This document shows positions 46,001 to 56,949 of a stretch of 64,000 nt of DNA, in pieces. A model generated the notes under the pieces. It was given only the letters and a program-made list of their open reading frames with translations. It had not been told where the DNA came from and ran no database searches. Each line of letters begins with the position of its first letter. Position 1 is the first letter of the stretch. This DNA comes from Grifola frondosa (taxonomy: Eukaryota > Basidiomycota > Agaricomycetes > Polyporales > Grifolaceae), in the NCBI GenBank assembly GCA_001683735.1, contig LUGG01000005.1, positions 1,674,001 through 1,738,000 on the forward strand, written 5' to 3'. The translations under genes and the position numbers were made by a program.

Positions 46001-46500
46001 TGCCGCTGAGCGCGAGGCCGACGAGAAGGATAGGCATGCAGTTGAAGAAGAAATGCAAAGGTATGCTTCGGCCGGTGTCATTGACACTGAAGCCGAGCTA
46101 GAGAGCTTCGATTTAATGAAGTACTGGGAAGTGAGTGATTGCTATGCATTTCAACCTCCTATCAATACTGATGTACTCGTAGACAAATGAACTCCATTAT
46201 CCTGCACTCTATCATATCGCACTTGACATCCTTCCAGTCCAGGCCTCGTCTGTTCCATGCGAGCGCGTCTTTTCGTCTAGCAAGGAGACAGATACTTTAC
46301 GACGTAGCGCGTTAGATCCTACAACTGTGGAAATGCTTCAAATACTCAAGTTTTCGCTGAAGGAGGACCGGTTAGATTTCACGGATGGATGGTTAGCGAA
46401 CGAGGAAGATCTCATCGATATTAAGGTCTCGCGCGACGAGGTTGATAAGTTGTTGCGTCAGGGCGATGTAGACGGGTTAGTCAAGCTATTGGATTACTGA
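43032..46500 (+). pseudogene. hAT transposase, broken
   Basis: Pieces follow the order of a hAT transposase. There is a Ser/Thr/Pro-rich N-terminal region, then a BED-type zinc finger (YVGCRLC near 43750, HLLKYH near 43875). The catalytic region follows with ISMTSDLWSN near 44350, ITLDNASNC near 44620, CFPHVVNIAVQRGL near 44785 and DVDTRWSSMF near 45125. The C-terminal dimerisation segment has PCERVFSS at about 46257 and ends at the stop 46498. In-frame stops include TGA 43770, TAG 43890 and TGA 44049, and further breaks occur near 45500 and 45730. Introns are likely at about 44070-44140 and 46131-46182. The element cannot make its own transposase as written. Confidence 0.88.
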
Positions 46501-46871
46501 AATTGACTGTCCGGCTGTTCTCGACGTTGTGGCATTGCGTTCGTAGTGGTATCCCGGTATGACATTTAATTACATATTACTTTCACTCTTACCTTAAGTT
46601 CCAGCTTTGTTTTTACTACGAGACACTAAAAGTTGGGTGTATACGAGCTCCGGTATCATAGACTACATTCAACACTATTTTATACTGCGAACTAGACCGA
46701 GCAAAATGTATCCTCAGAAAGCTCCTACCAGGATACATCGGTCCGGCTTTGAGAGAGGTACCTCAAGTTAGCTCGAGCTGGACTCATCGTCACCTCGAGC
46801 TACCTCGAGCTACCCAATTTTCGAACTCCGCTACCTCAAGCTCGACTCTGACTCACCTCACGGCAGCACTA

Positions 46872-47001
46872 TTGTCGCGTCAGTCCGCGTTAACACTACA
46901 GAGCGCCGCGTCAATGCTCGCGTCAGTCCGCGTAGCCAAATAGACGCCCTTAGCGCTAACCGCGTCAGTCCGCGTCAGTCCACGGCAATTTCTCTAGGCC
47001 C
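46872..47001 (+). repeat. MULE right end
   Basis: This contains the right copy of the hAT target duplication (46872-46879), repeats of GCGTCAGTCCGCG and the right terminal repeat ending AGGCCC. The segment around 46930-46965 (TAGCGCTAA) is shared with the left end of the small derivative at 640-665. Confidence 0.9.
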
Positions 47002-47759
47002 TCTTTTTACTTCTCAATGTCTCCTACGTATACAACCCTTCGCTGTCCACTCTCCGCTTCCATACGCGATTCCTCTCATGCGCAAGCCTGCTGATGGATT
47101 GCACACTAGAAGTGAACAAGCAAAGGACGTAGATATAATCGCCAACCTCCGCGCTCCCTTAGTCCTTGCCCGGCTTTGACTGCAATATTCCTCCCCGTCC
47201 TAAGCGAATCTGCGGTTCCCCTCGCGTGTCCTCTCAACATATGCCACATCCCACTCACAGATAAAACTGCTTCACAGATACACCTCCGGCCAATGTCTGC
47301 GCTATCGCACCCCGGACTCTCATCAACGCCATCTCGCAGTCCATTTGATCGCACTCACTTGGCACTCACTTCCTTACATAGTCGTTACCGTGTCGGTGTG
47401 TGCGGGTTCACGCTGTTTCCATGATCTCCGATTCTTCATGCAATTCCCCGAAGCCACATACTCTGCTCTGACTACTAGTTGGCTTGCTGAGGGGGAACTG
47501 TAGAGTGTACCGCCGTCGCTATATTCAGGACCGAAGTGCCTTTGCTAGTGTGTACTCATATTGTGCAATGTGAGTAAATCATGCGGGCTTCGATCGATGA
47601 GCGGTCGCTGTATCCTCACCAATCCTGCAGCACTGGCCAGCTACGACTGACTCGGTCGTACGCAGCCGTCTCTCACGTAATTGCTGTTCCCGGCCGAATG
47701 ATAAAACTACGTATCAAGCAGCAGTTGCACCATGTAGACTGTTCATGACCTGCTCAATC

Positions 47760-48700
47760 ATTCTGTTGTCTCCCCCCTGCCTTCGGACTTCTCAAGGATT
47801 TTGGCTAGCGTGAATGAATTTCTCCGAGGAGATTTTGTGCATGGACGACGTACGCGCTCTACACCTTCTGCGCATTCCTGCGAACAACCGTGATGGTCCC
47901 TCTCACTTCTATGAGCCTGCACAACGAAGGCACACGATCGTGGATGACTGTATTTTGCAGATGTGCATGTTCGGGTGGCGAAAGTCCGCCTTCTGAAATT
48001 CTACGATGTTCGGTGCAACAATGGCGCGGAGTTGGACTTGTACTTCGCTAGTCTACTATGCTGCTGCGTGACTTCGGAGCATTAATGCAACTTCGCCGTG
48101 GATGCAGCACATCGCTCGATGCGTGATTCTGTCTTGGTCAATGTGCAACCTCGACCACGGTCGCCACTGGTTCTGTTCCTATCTCATTTGGCGAGCAACC
48201 AGCTTACCGTGGTTGATACAAAGCCTGTGCTTCGACGTCCTTCCGACATCCCCGTTCGACGATGCGCTGTCTATTTACAACCATCATCTGCGCGCTTTGA
48301 GTTCGTGCTGTTGTATCGTGTTCAGAGATGTCGTGGCTGATCAAGCTGTTCTCTTCATTGTTCATCTTACTGATGTCCAGCATGGTTGCTGGATACATGT
48401 TGCAATATTTTCGCAAGCGATGTCATTGCAGTCTCCTGATCTCAACCATCGCAATGAACCTTCCAACGTTCCTCGCATCCTCCGAGGTTCAACCGTGACA
48501 TGCTGCCATCTTAAGTGAGCCTTATCACCAGTATTTCGGTATGGAGTGGCGGTGCTGAGGTGAGGTCTGTGTGTTAGTACGTCCCCTGCCATTGGGCCAT
48601 TCATGTAATTTCATGGGAGTTATGTACGAAACTGCACCTCCGGGAATACCACAGCATAGATGCAGTCAATCAGATCGTAACAGCGAGGAGATGCCAGCGT
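47760..48700 (+). other. U block upstream of DUF6533 copy 3
   Basis: This is the third copy of the block. It has the FYEPAQRRHTI frame at 47814-47996 and a second frame at 48098-48518. No family is recognised. It differs from the other copies by small indels that shift frames, which argues against an intact gene. Confidence 0.4.
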
Positions 48701-48719
48701 GATGTTGTCCTCGAGGGTG

Positions 48720-48727
48720 AATATAAG
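48720..48727 (+). promoter_or_regulatory. TATA-like box of DUF6533 copy 3
   Basis: AATATAAG lies 63-70 bp before the start codon at 48790, at the same place as in the other three copies. Confidence 0.55.
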
Positions 48728-48789
48728 AGTAGAATCTCTTCATCGCTGCTAAAGCATTGAGTCCCCAGTCTTTCAAATTACCTCATATC

Positions 48790-50478
48790 ATGTCATCCAC
48801 CATCAGTGCCGAGGAGTATCAGCAAAAGTGAGTGGTGCTCACTGCACTATTTCCTGATTCAACATATCCCACCGCACAGCTTCACCCTAATATGTTGTGG
48901 TGTATCGGCGACTGGTGAGTGTTTCACTTACAATCTCGAGTCATTCTCATATTCCCATTTGTCATAGCTCTGCTGGTCTATGAGTACATTATTACCTTTG
49001 ATCAAGAATATCAGCTCGTATGGAGGCGCCGATTTTCGGCCGCCACCTTAGTATTCTTGCTAGCAAGGTATTCTATACTTCTAGCGAATATTCTTACACT
49101 TCCGACCATATATCCGCTGTCAACAAGGGTACAGTTCTCATCCCATTACTGTAGATGGTCTTAGCCCACTCAAAATTTCCAGAGCTGTTCGGCATTGGCC
49201 TGGTCACAGACAGCTTTAGACTTGCTCTTTATATTACTTTTCATTGGTGAGTGTCCATCGATCATATGATATACACACTCCTAACTGACCATTTGTATTC
49301 TGTGAAGCATTCTCAAGTCTGCGAGTGTATGCCTTGTCTGGCCGTGAATGGAAAATCACCTCATTGGTATGCATCCTGTCACTGGTCACCTTCAGCGTTG
49401 GACTGGTGAGCCCTGTCCTCTGCAGTGAGCCTGGAATGTAACTGAAATGACACATATATGTCTAGTTTGTGAATGTGCAGCAAGTGGTTCTTGTAGCTCC
49501 ACCTCCCATCAATTGCACATCAGTTGTTCTGGTCTCACCAGAGCTCTTGAATATGTCAGTAGAATTAGTCCATCTCACTATATCTTGTCAACTGAAGTGG
49601 TGTGTCATATAGATGTATGTATTGCTCCTGGTTTCATATTGCTCACATGCTCAGCTCGCGCAACACTTCCAGTGACATATGTAGAGCATGCGACAGAAAT
49701 CACTGCGGACATACTTGTTCTTACAGTGACTGTACACCAAACATACTGGAGAATACGAGCTTCTGCGGAGGATACGCTCCGAACTCCATTGCACACTTTG
49801 ATCTTGAGGGATGGTTAGTATTGATTTCTGCCTTGATATCTGCACTGACCTCTTGTACCTCCATCAGGTACAATATACTTCTTGTAAGCTACCCATAGTT
49901 AAGACCAGCCTGATGTTATTTTGACAACCATGCACCTTATAGAGCCTTGTCAATCTTGAACATTGCAGATATCATACTGATAAAGTTGGCCGAAATCTTT
50001 GTAAGTAGATTTGGCTTGTATTCCTGCTGATGCTCACTGATGAGACTTATGTACCATCATCAGCAATCCTCTACTTATATTGAGGCATTCATTGACCCGT
50101 CAGTAAATGTGATCAATTTTCTTTTGTTCTGATTCCTCATGACATTGGTTATGATACAGCATAATAGCAATTATCATATCACGGTTCATGCTCAATCTCC
50201 GCGAGGTTGATGCATCCCAGCGCGGCACTGAAAACTCAAGCCGCCCATCGTTTGTCGGCTCTGTCCAACTTGCAGCTTTCGTTGACCCCCTTGGTGCCCC
50301 TCTGGAGCACGAGTTCTCGTTCTCTTCGATCGATCCAGGTTCCTTGGATGAACCAGGAGCCGGTGGAGAGAACGAGCATGAGGTTGTACCGGACGGTGAC
50401 CAGGAAATGGCTTCAGGCCATGCTAGCATTTTTGCGACATCTGAGACCGAACCTGGTCCGTCCGGAGTCAGGGCATGA
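48790..50478 (+). CDS. DUF6533 domain-containing membrane protein, copy 3
   Basis: This is the complete 11-exon gene: 48790-48827, 48880-48914, 48968-49128, 49183-49246, 49308-49405, 49466-49601, 49655-49813, 49868-49883, 49943-50000, 50064-50098, 50160-50478. The total is 1119 nt, 372 aa, all junctions in frame. The DUF6533 domain is in exons 2-3 (YEYIITFDQEYQLVWRRRF). Later helices include SCSALAWSQTALDLLF, VCILSLVTF, ADILVLTVTV and SILNIADIILI, and the cytoplasmic-type tail starts at ISRFMLNLR. The tail is acidic and Ser/Gly-rich and ends GPSGVRA, the same end as in copy 4, so this is probably the ancestral C-terminus. Function of the family is unknown. Intron 6 uses GTGTCA as donor, which explains a 2-bp length difference between copies. 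Confidence 0.88.
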
Positions 50479-51300
50479 GCTAGGACAGTGATATTTTTGG
50501 TTCGTATGGTGTTGCTTTCTCGTTGCTATCTTACATGTGCTAACGCTGACCCTAGAAGAAAGATGCTTGTGGGAACTGGAGTGCATCTGGGATTGGGCTT
50601 CATATGTCGATGTTTTCTTGGATAATGAACTTGGTGTCGTAATTTATAGATGCTATATCATACGCACTAAAGCACCATCACTATCTCTTGTATATTCGCC
50701 ATGTAATGCTTGGATCAATCATACAGAAGCTGTATCTTATACAGGTTCATCGGTATTAATCACTCACTGATGAGATGTTCATCATGGCGCACAGCAAATG
50801 GAAAAGGGAACGATCGTGTTCACGCACGGTACGTCCAACATTGGTCCGACGACATTCTCAGCGACCTACAGTCGATGCGCCAGAACCATCGGGGGCGAGC
50901 GCATATGCTTTACCACAAGCCAAAAAAAATGTACATACTGCTCACGCGAGATATATTGTGATTGAACCACACGAATTCTATGGCGCACCGGTCAGCTTTG
51001 CTCTTTATGATTCTATAAATATCGAGACTCACAATCAGAAATGTAGATGGGGGAAGCGAGCGACCTCATTTTTTGCCCTCTTCTATGACCACTACCTTCC
51101 CCGTGTCCGATCCGATCTCAGCTTGCAATTCATGCGAAGCCCGAGCCGCGCACACTGCTTGCACGGGTAGGGACGCTAGATGACCTCTCACATGAACTTC
51201 CTCACAACCCGCACTTCAACTCGCGATAATGACACCTAACTGCACTCCCTTATGCGCTCACTCGTAATCTGCGAAAATATCTCATACGAGCCATTCACGG
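50479..51300. other. D block downstream of DUF6533 copy 3
   Basis: Conserved with 5090-5900 and 59700-60530. The frame 50775-51170 is open here but not in the other copies, so I do not call it a gene. Confidence 0.4.
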
Positions 51301-51309
51301 CCAACTAGA

Positions 51310-52470
51310 GGTTTATCAAGCTCTGCATGAGCACACGCATCCGTAAGCAAGCCACTCAACCAGGAGCAGGCGCATGAGTACACACCTATTCCTGCAGCCG
51401 CCGCACGATCGACGACGGGTTGAACATCCCGTGGTCACCCGCCCACGTACCGAGGTCCTCAAAATGAACGTGGGTGGCAAGATGATGCTTGGGTCGAGGA
51501 ACGGCGGCGGCGGCGCCATCACCGGCTGCTCTACGCCTGGCGGCATCGCGAGTAACGTTCCATGCGGCGCTGCCGCAGGTTCGCGAGCGTGATGCGCAGC
51601 GTGAGCGTGTATCTACATGTAAGTGAGCGCGCACGCGAGAAGAGGGAGAAAGGCGGGCGGCGACATCGAAGAGCACCTTGCAAAACAGCTCGACCTGTAC
51701 GTTGATCGCACCAAGGTCGAGCTCCGCGGGAAACAGGTTAGCTATCTCCAGCAAAACGACCAAACAGAAAGGGCCATGGCCAGGTTGTCATTCACGGCGT
51801 ACACGGCGCCAGCGCTCATCCGCAGCATGCAAGAGGGGCGGGGACGCAACTGTAGATGGGGAGTCGAGCAGGTTCATGATGTAGTTCGGCGCAAAGCCCT
51901 TGGGCCGGAGCGCGACCTCGCGGTGCTCGAACAGCATCCTGTTCCACGACACACAGTGCAGCGCAACGCACGCGAGACACAGTTTCCCATAGTACAGCTG
52001 GCCCGGCAGGATCTTGCGTGGGAGCACATCTTCATCCATCGTTTGCCTTACGTTCGCCGTAGACAATATAGTGAACAGGAGACGACCACGGATATGGTGG
52101 AACTCGCCACAGTCCGCAAATCACTTGTTGGGAGCGACGCTGGCATGCTAGATGAATGCAAGCGTATTACGATTGATTTGATCATTCAGCGAGGAGAGCG
52201 TCTCATAAATTTGCGCTGCACCAGAATGTGAGCAGGAAGAGATGAAGTCATGATGGTCACACGTACTGTTTTGCGCGATGAGCCCAACCTGCGAAACGAG
52301 TGACACGTCCATCGCAGACGCGATAGAATGCGAAGGGAGGATGCGACATTGTCTAATCGAGGCCTCATTACGAAGGACGACCGGATGGCCAGTACGCAGG
52401 CTCATCCTGCCAAAGTCAGAGCGTACATAATGTAATCAAAGGGGTAACGTACTGGTGTGCAAACTAATAT
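51310..52470 (-). pseudogene. PrtT-like transcription factor remnant 4, 5'-truncated
   Basis: This A-type copy has QIYETLSSLNDQINRNTLAFI near 52210-52150, the CVALHCVSWNRMLFEHREVA segment near 51990-51930 and DPSIILPPTF near 51495. Compared with the copies at 6190 and 60545 it lacks about 400-500 bp of the 5' part: similarity passes directly from the segment ending at about 52480 into the leader block. It is therefore truncated by deletion as well as frameshifted. Confidence 0.6.
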
Positions 52471-53229
52471 CGGCACAACTAATGGCATCCCGAAAAGAAG
52501 CTGGGTCGAAAGTGAACGTAGAGAGAAAGGCGAGCGCTATGGCCTAGACGCTCGCGTTCCTGCCACATGCCTCCTCCTTAGTACTCATCGCTTCTCAATG
52601 TCTCTTCGCTGTCCATCTTCCTCTCATCCGTATTGCGCAAGCTTGCTGACGGATTACTATATACTGGATCGCACACCAGGGTGAACTAGTAGAGGACATA
52701 AGTATATGTAGTCGGCAACCCTCGAGCTCCCTTTGCTCTGCTTTGGCTGTACTCTTCCATGTCCTAGGCGAATCTGTTGTCCCCCTCATGTGTCCCCTCA
52801 ACGTACCCACTTTGAATTTCGCAAATCCACCTCCGACCAATGTCTGTGCACCCCATGCTCTCACCAACGCTATCTCACACTCCACCTGATCACACTCACC
52901 TACTCATATAGTCGTCACCATGTTGTTGCGTGCGCGCTCGCGCTGTTCTCATCATTTCCACCTCTTCGTGCAAGTTTCCGAAGCCACGCGCTCTGCCCTG
53001 ACTAGTAGCTGGCTTGCCGACGCGGAACTGTAGAATGTACCGCTATCGCTATATTTAGCACCGAAGTGCCTTTGCTAGTGTGGTCATACTGTGCAATGTG
53101 AGTACATCAGTAAATCATGCGGGCTTTAAGAGATGAGTAGTCATTGCATCCTGCAGCACTAGCTAAACTCTAGGCCCCCGACTGACTCAATCGTCTGATA
53201 CGATCGTCAACGCTTATGCAAAATCGAAG

Positions 53230-53840
53230 GCGTGTCGGCCTGGTGTATGCTACTGCTGGTTGCTGGAATACAAGCCCCACGCCCACCACTACACAATAAT
53301 CCAACGTCGATCCGAAAAGCGCTGAATGCGCACTCTAGACCCCGTCCCCCTAGAGGAGTTGCTCAGAGCCCCCATTCGTCAGTGCCATCACTACGTTCGT
53401 CGTTTGAAGAAGCAACTCCTTGCGCTTGCACATAATACTAACGACGGATGCCTATATGCTAGTAATATAGTGACTGCATGAAGCAACGTCATCTCCGATG
53501 TCCGGCACAGCTCGCGTTCATATCTGTCGCCGCTCCCCAGCTTGTTCGAGGTATCCTTGTGCTTACACCTGATCCTCGGATCTCATACTGCACAGCACGC
53601 TCTTCATCCGCACAACCACGGTATATTGGCGACGTCTCGTCTCGTGCATGTTCGCTGCATGCTTGGCTTGAAGTTAATATCTTGCCAAGTGCTAACCCGT
53701 TTTCCATTCCTGAGGATCCGCACGGGACCACGTACGAGCTGTCCACCGCCCCGAACAATGAACATACATCGATATCCGCGATGCAGTTATGGCAGACGGC
53801 GGTAGGCGTAGCTACCAGGAGTGAGATCATGCACTAAAGC
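53230..53840. other. X block, copy 2
   Basis: Open frames on both strands (plus 53478-53837, 119 codons; minus 53830-53489, 113 codons) match those at 10985 and 62920. No family is recognised and no splice pattern is obvious. Confidence 0.35.
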
Positions 53841-54489
53841 AGAGAAAAGCATATCCGGTAGCGCGACAGGAAATTTAGAATTAAGAATGTACTACCATAA
53901 AGCTATCAGTGGACGCCCGAGGTGTTCCCTCGCTTTGCTATGGTCAGGATCTGTATAACGCGAACATCAAAGCACGCACTTGGCCATGTCGTGCACAACT
54001 GTTGACAACCAACTACTCCCACACACCGCCGTACAACAGGGCACAAGTACTTGAAATTATTGAACCTCTTTCAACCCGATCACTTTGATCCAGATATATA
54101 CTTGCATATCGATCACGTCGGATCTTGCAGCTCCACAACGTAGTCATCGAGATCCGAACGCAAACCGTCGCCCTTGGCTATCTGCAGAACCAGGACTACA
54201 ACCATTGCACTGGTACGAACGGCGCGAGTGAATGAGCCAGAACCCGCCCTGTGAAAACACGCAATCTCCTCGCAGTCGAGTACAAATTCATTGCACGTCC
54301 AACATGCATGAGATAAGCCAACCCATCATCAGGATTCAGAAGTCCACGACAACTCGCACCTCAACTCACGATAATTATATCTAACTGCATTCCCCCATCC
54401 ACCAATTTGTATTCACGATCTGCAAAAATATCCCATCCGAGTCATTCACGGGCAACCAGAGATCCGTCAAACTCTACACAGGCGCACGC

Positions 54490-56130
54490 ATCCGTGAGCA
54501 AGCCACTCAACTAGGAGCAGACGCGTGAGCACATCTAGTCCAGCAGCCACAGCGGGATCGACGACGAGTTAAAGGTCCTGCAGTCGTCCGCCCATGTACC
54601 GAGCTCCCCCAAGGTGAACGCGGGCGGCGAGATGACGCTCGGGTCGAGGATCGGCGGCGGCGGCGATCATCGGCGGCTCCGCGCCAGACGGCATCGCGGG
54701 CGATATTCCGTTCGGTGCTAGCCTGACCTTGCACCGCAGGTTCGCGAGAGCGATGTGCAGCGTGAGCGTGTATCTGCATGTAAGTGAGCGCGCGCGCGAA
54801 GAGGAGGGAAAAAAGCGGGAGGCGCACCGTTCGGCAGCAGGTCAGGGAACGACTCTGCGAGCCGCTCGATCTACTTGATGATTGGGCCAAGATAGAGTTA
54901 GCAATCGTCAGCAGGGAGTGCCTGGAGAAAGCCGCAATGGCCAGGCTGCGTGCACGGCGTACTCGCAGCGCCGCCCTGTGCGATCTCTAGTGCTGAGTCC
55001 GAGGTATGCGAGGGGGCTGACGCGCACTTGCAAGTGGGTGAATCGAGCGGGTTCATGATGCAGCTCGATGCGGCTCCCTTAGCGTGGAACACGAGCTCGC
55101 GCTGCTCGAACGGTATCTTCTCCCACGACACGCCCCAGGCACGCAGCGCAGCACGACGCAAACGAATCACAGCTTCGCATAATGCAGGATGTTGCGCAGG
55201 GGCGCATCTTCATCCGTCGTTCGCCCTATATTCACCGTCAGCAAAGTAGAGAAGAAGACGACCACGGGGGGAGGGCATACGGCGGAGCTCGTCGCAGTCC
55301 TAGCAAACCACTTGTCGAGCTCGATGTTGGAGCGCACGATGAACGCGAGCGTATTGTGATTTACCTGGCCAATTAGCAGGCAGAGCGTCTCATAAATTTG
55401 CGCTACACCAGAATGTAAGCAGGAAGGGATGAAGTCATGACGGCCACACGTATTCTTTTGAGCGATCAGCTCGACCTGAGAAACGAGCCGCGCGTCCGTC
55501 GGGGATGCCATGGAATGCGAGAGGAGGATCAAGCTCTCATCACGAAGGACGATCGAACAGCTAGTACCCAGGTTCATCCTGCCGAAGTCAGAGCATTGTA
55601 ATCAAGGGATAACGTACTGTCTGTCAAACCAATAGAGGAAACGCCTAACATGGGGCTTAGCCCCGGTGGTTATTAAACGGGAGAGAGAGAAAACCAATAG
55701 ATGCACAATCAAATCAGTGCGGACACAACTTGGATATTGAATACAGTGCCAAGGACGTGAAGCTAGAGAGTATGAGAGCGTCCGATGCCCACCGAGATGT
55801 CTACTTCAGTCCGTTTCTTGCCGCCGTCAGCCCAAACCCAGAGCCGTGCGCATTGCATGGCCCTCCGAAGCCATCTATTCGCGCTCTATTCCATACACAG
55901 CAGCATCCCTAGGCCCCACGCGCAGACTCCCGTCAGCCCCATGTCGTGTAGGACGCATACACTCACAAAAACGCACCTTGAACTGCCTCTATACCCACGA
56001 CCGGGCGGAACAGCGACGGGCGCGCAACGGACTGCGCCTCCTCGTTGAAGCAGTAGAACAGGGTAATACGGAGGGATGAGGGGCCCGTCTCGCTTGGATG
56101 TTAGCTTGGATGGGGAAAATCGAGTCGAGT
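54490..56130 (-). pseudogene. PrtT-like transcription factor remnant 5
   Basis: B-type copy. About 56060-55985 reads on the minus strand as FYCFNEEAQSVARPSLFRPV then VGIEAVQ with a donor-like GTGCGT. Then come SQVELIAQK near 55480, QIYETLCLLIGQVNHNTLAFI near 55400 and the ELDKW motif. At 55165-55030 it reads LRAWGVSWEKIPFEQRELVF then HAKGAASSCIMNPLDSP. The frame is lost between pieces. The 53-bp insertion lies at 55639-55691. Confidence 0.62.
55627..55703. mobile_element. 53-bp insertion, second copy
   Basis: Bracketed by AACCAATAGAGG (55627-55638) and AACCAATAGATG (55692-55703). It is nearly identical to the insert at 13403-13455, including the GGGGC-TTA-GCCCC hairpin and GAGA tail, at the same position of the remnant. 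Confidence 0.7.
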
Positions 56131-56949
56131 GTGCACGGCGCGCGCCCCGTGAGTCCCTCATAGGTATCATATACGATAGCTCGCGTCGAATACCAGGATA
56201 AAGATGTGGCATGCAGAGAAGAAGCTGGGGCAAAGGTGAACGTCGGCAGAAAGGCGCCAGGGCCAGCGCTTGCGTTCTGCGTGTCTCCTCAACGTCTCCT
56301 ACACAACCCTTCGCTGTGCACCTTCCTCTTCCATACGCCGTTCCTCTCATGCGCAAGCCTGCTGATAGATTGCATACTAGATGTGACATATAATCGCCAA
56401 CCTCCGCGCTCCCTTAGTCCTTACCCGACTTTGGCTGTATTCTTCCCCGTCCTAGGCGAATCTGCGGTTCCCTCGCGTGTCCTCTCAATGGACGCCATCT
56501 TGTGATCACAGCTCCATCTTCTCTCAATGTATGCGCTATTGCACGATGCTCTCACCAACGAAGTCCACCTGATCGCGCTCATATAGTCGTTACCGTGCCG
56601 GTATGTGCACGCTCACGCTGTTCTTATCATCTCCACCTCTTCGTGCAGGTTCCCGAAGCCACGTACTCTTCTCTGATTAGTAGCTGGCTTGACGACGGGG
56701 AACTATAGAATATATCGCTGTCGCTATATTCAGCACCGAGGTGCCTTTGCTTGTGTACTCATCTTGTGCAATGTGAGTAAATCATGCGGACTTCGAGCCA
56801 CGAGCGGTCGCTGTATCCGGACCAATCCTGCAGCACTGGCTAGCTACGACTGACTCGGTCGTACGCAGACGTCCCTCACGCCATTGCTGTTCCCGACCGA
56901 ATTATAAAGCTATGTATCAAACACCCGAAGCACCGCGTAAACGTTCGCG

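Larger units (their letters stand above)
27737..46871 (+). mobile_element. hAT element nested in the MULE
   Basis: The ends are inverted repeats beginning TAGTGCTGCCGTGAG, bounded by a perfect 8-bp duplication, TTGTCGCG (27729-27736 and 46872-46879). Both ends carry subterminal repeats of GAGGTA/CTCGAG-type words (about 27765-27870 and 46755-46860), as hAT elements do. The element without its own LTR insertion is about 4.3 kb (27737-27917 plus 42755-46871) and holds one decayed transposase gene. Confidence 0.93.
20890..47001 (+). mobile_element. Mutator-like element (MULE), 26.1 kb with nested insertions
   Basis: The boundaries are set by a perfect 9-bp target duplication, TCTTTTTAC (20881-20889 and 47002-47010). 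The ends are inverted repeats starting GGGCCT and containing TGCCGTGG, followed on both sides by tandem GGACTGACGC words. A 9-bp duplication is typical of MULEs, and the element encodes a GCM1-type zinc finger plus MULE transposase, a combination known in fungal MULEs. The MULE itself is about 7.0 kb (20890-27728 plus 46872-47001). The rest is a hAT element that landed near its right end. Confidence 0.93.
20780..52480 (+). repeat. Tandem unit A3, expanded by the transposon nest
   Basis: The leader block (20780-20889) is interrupted by the MULE at 20890-47001 and resumes at 47011. It is followed by L to 47740, U 47760-48700, DUF6533 copy 3 (48790-50478), D, and a 5'-truncated transcription-factor remnant (51310-52470). 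Without the transposon and one copy of its 9-bp duplication the unit is about 5.6 kb. Confidence 0.75.
52480..56160 (+). repeat. Tandem unit B3 (L-X-TF)
   Basis: L occupies 52480-53220, X about 53230-53840 with a tail to about 54230, then the transcription-factor remnant. It shares with unit B1 the 53-bp insertion in the remnant, so B1 and B3 descend from a common unit that already had it. Confidence 0.72.

Noticed and set aside
20890..47001. KDZ-type (Kyakuja/Dileera/Zisupton) DNA transposon
   Set aside because: First considered because of GC-rich subterminal repeats and a large transposase. The 9-bp duplication and the GCM1 finger with TTNAEEAMHWKLY fit a MULE better.
50775..51170. 131-codon frame in the D block as a gene
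   Set aside because: It is interrupted at equivalent positions after the other three DUF6533 copies and has no recognisable motif.
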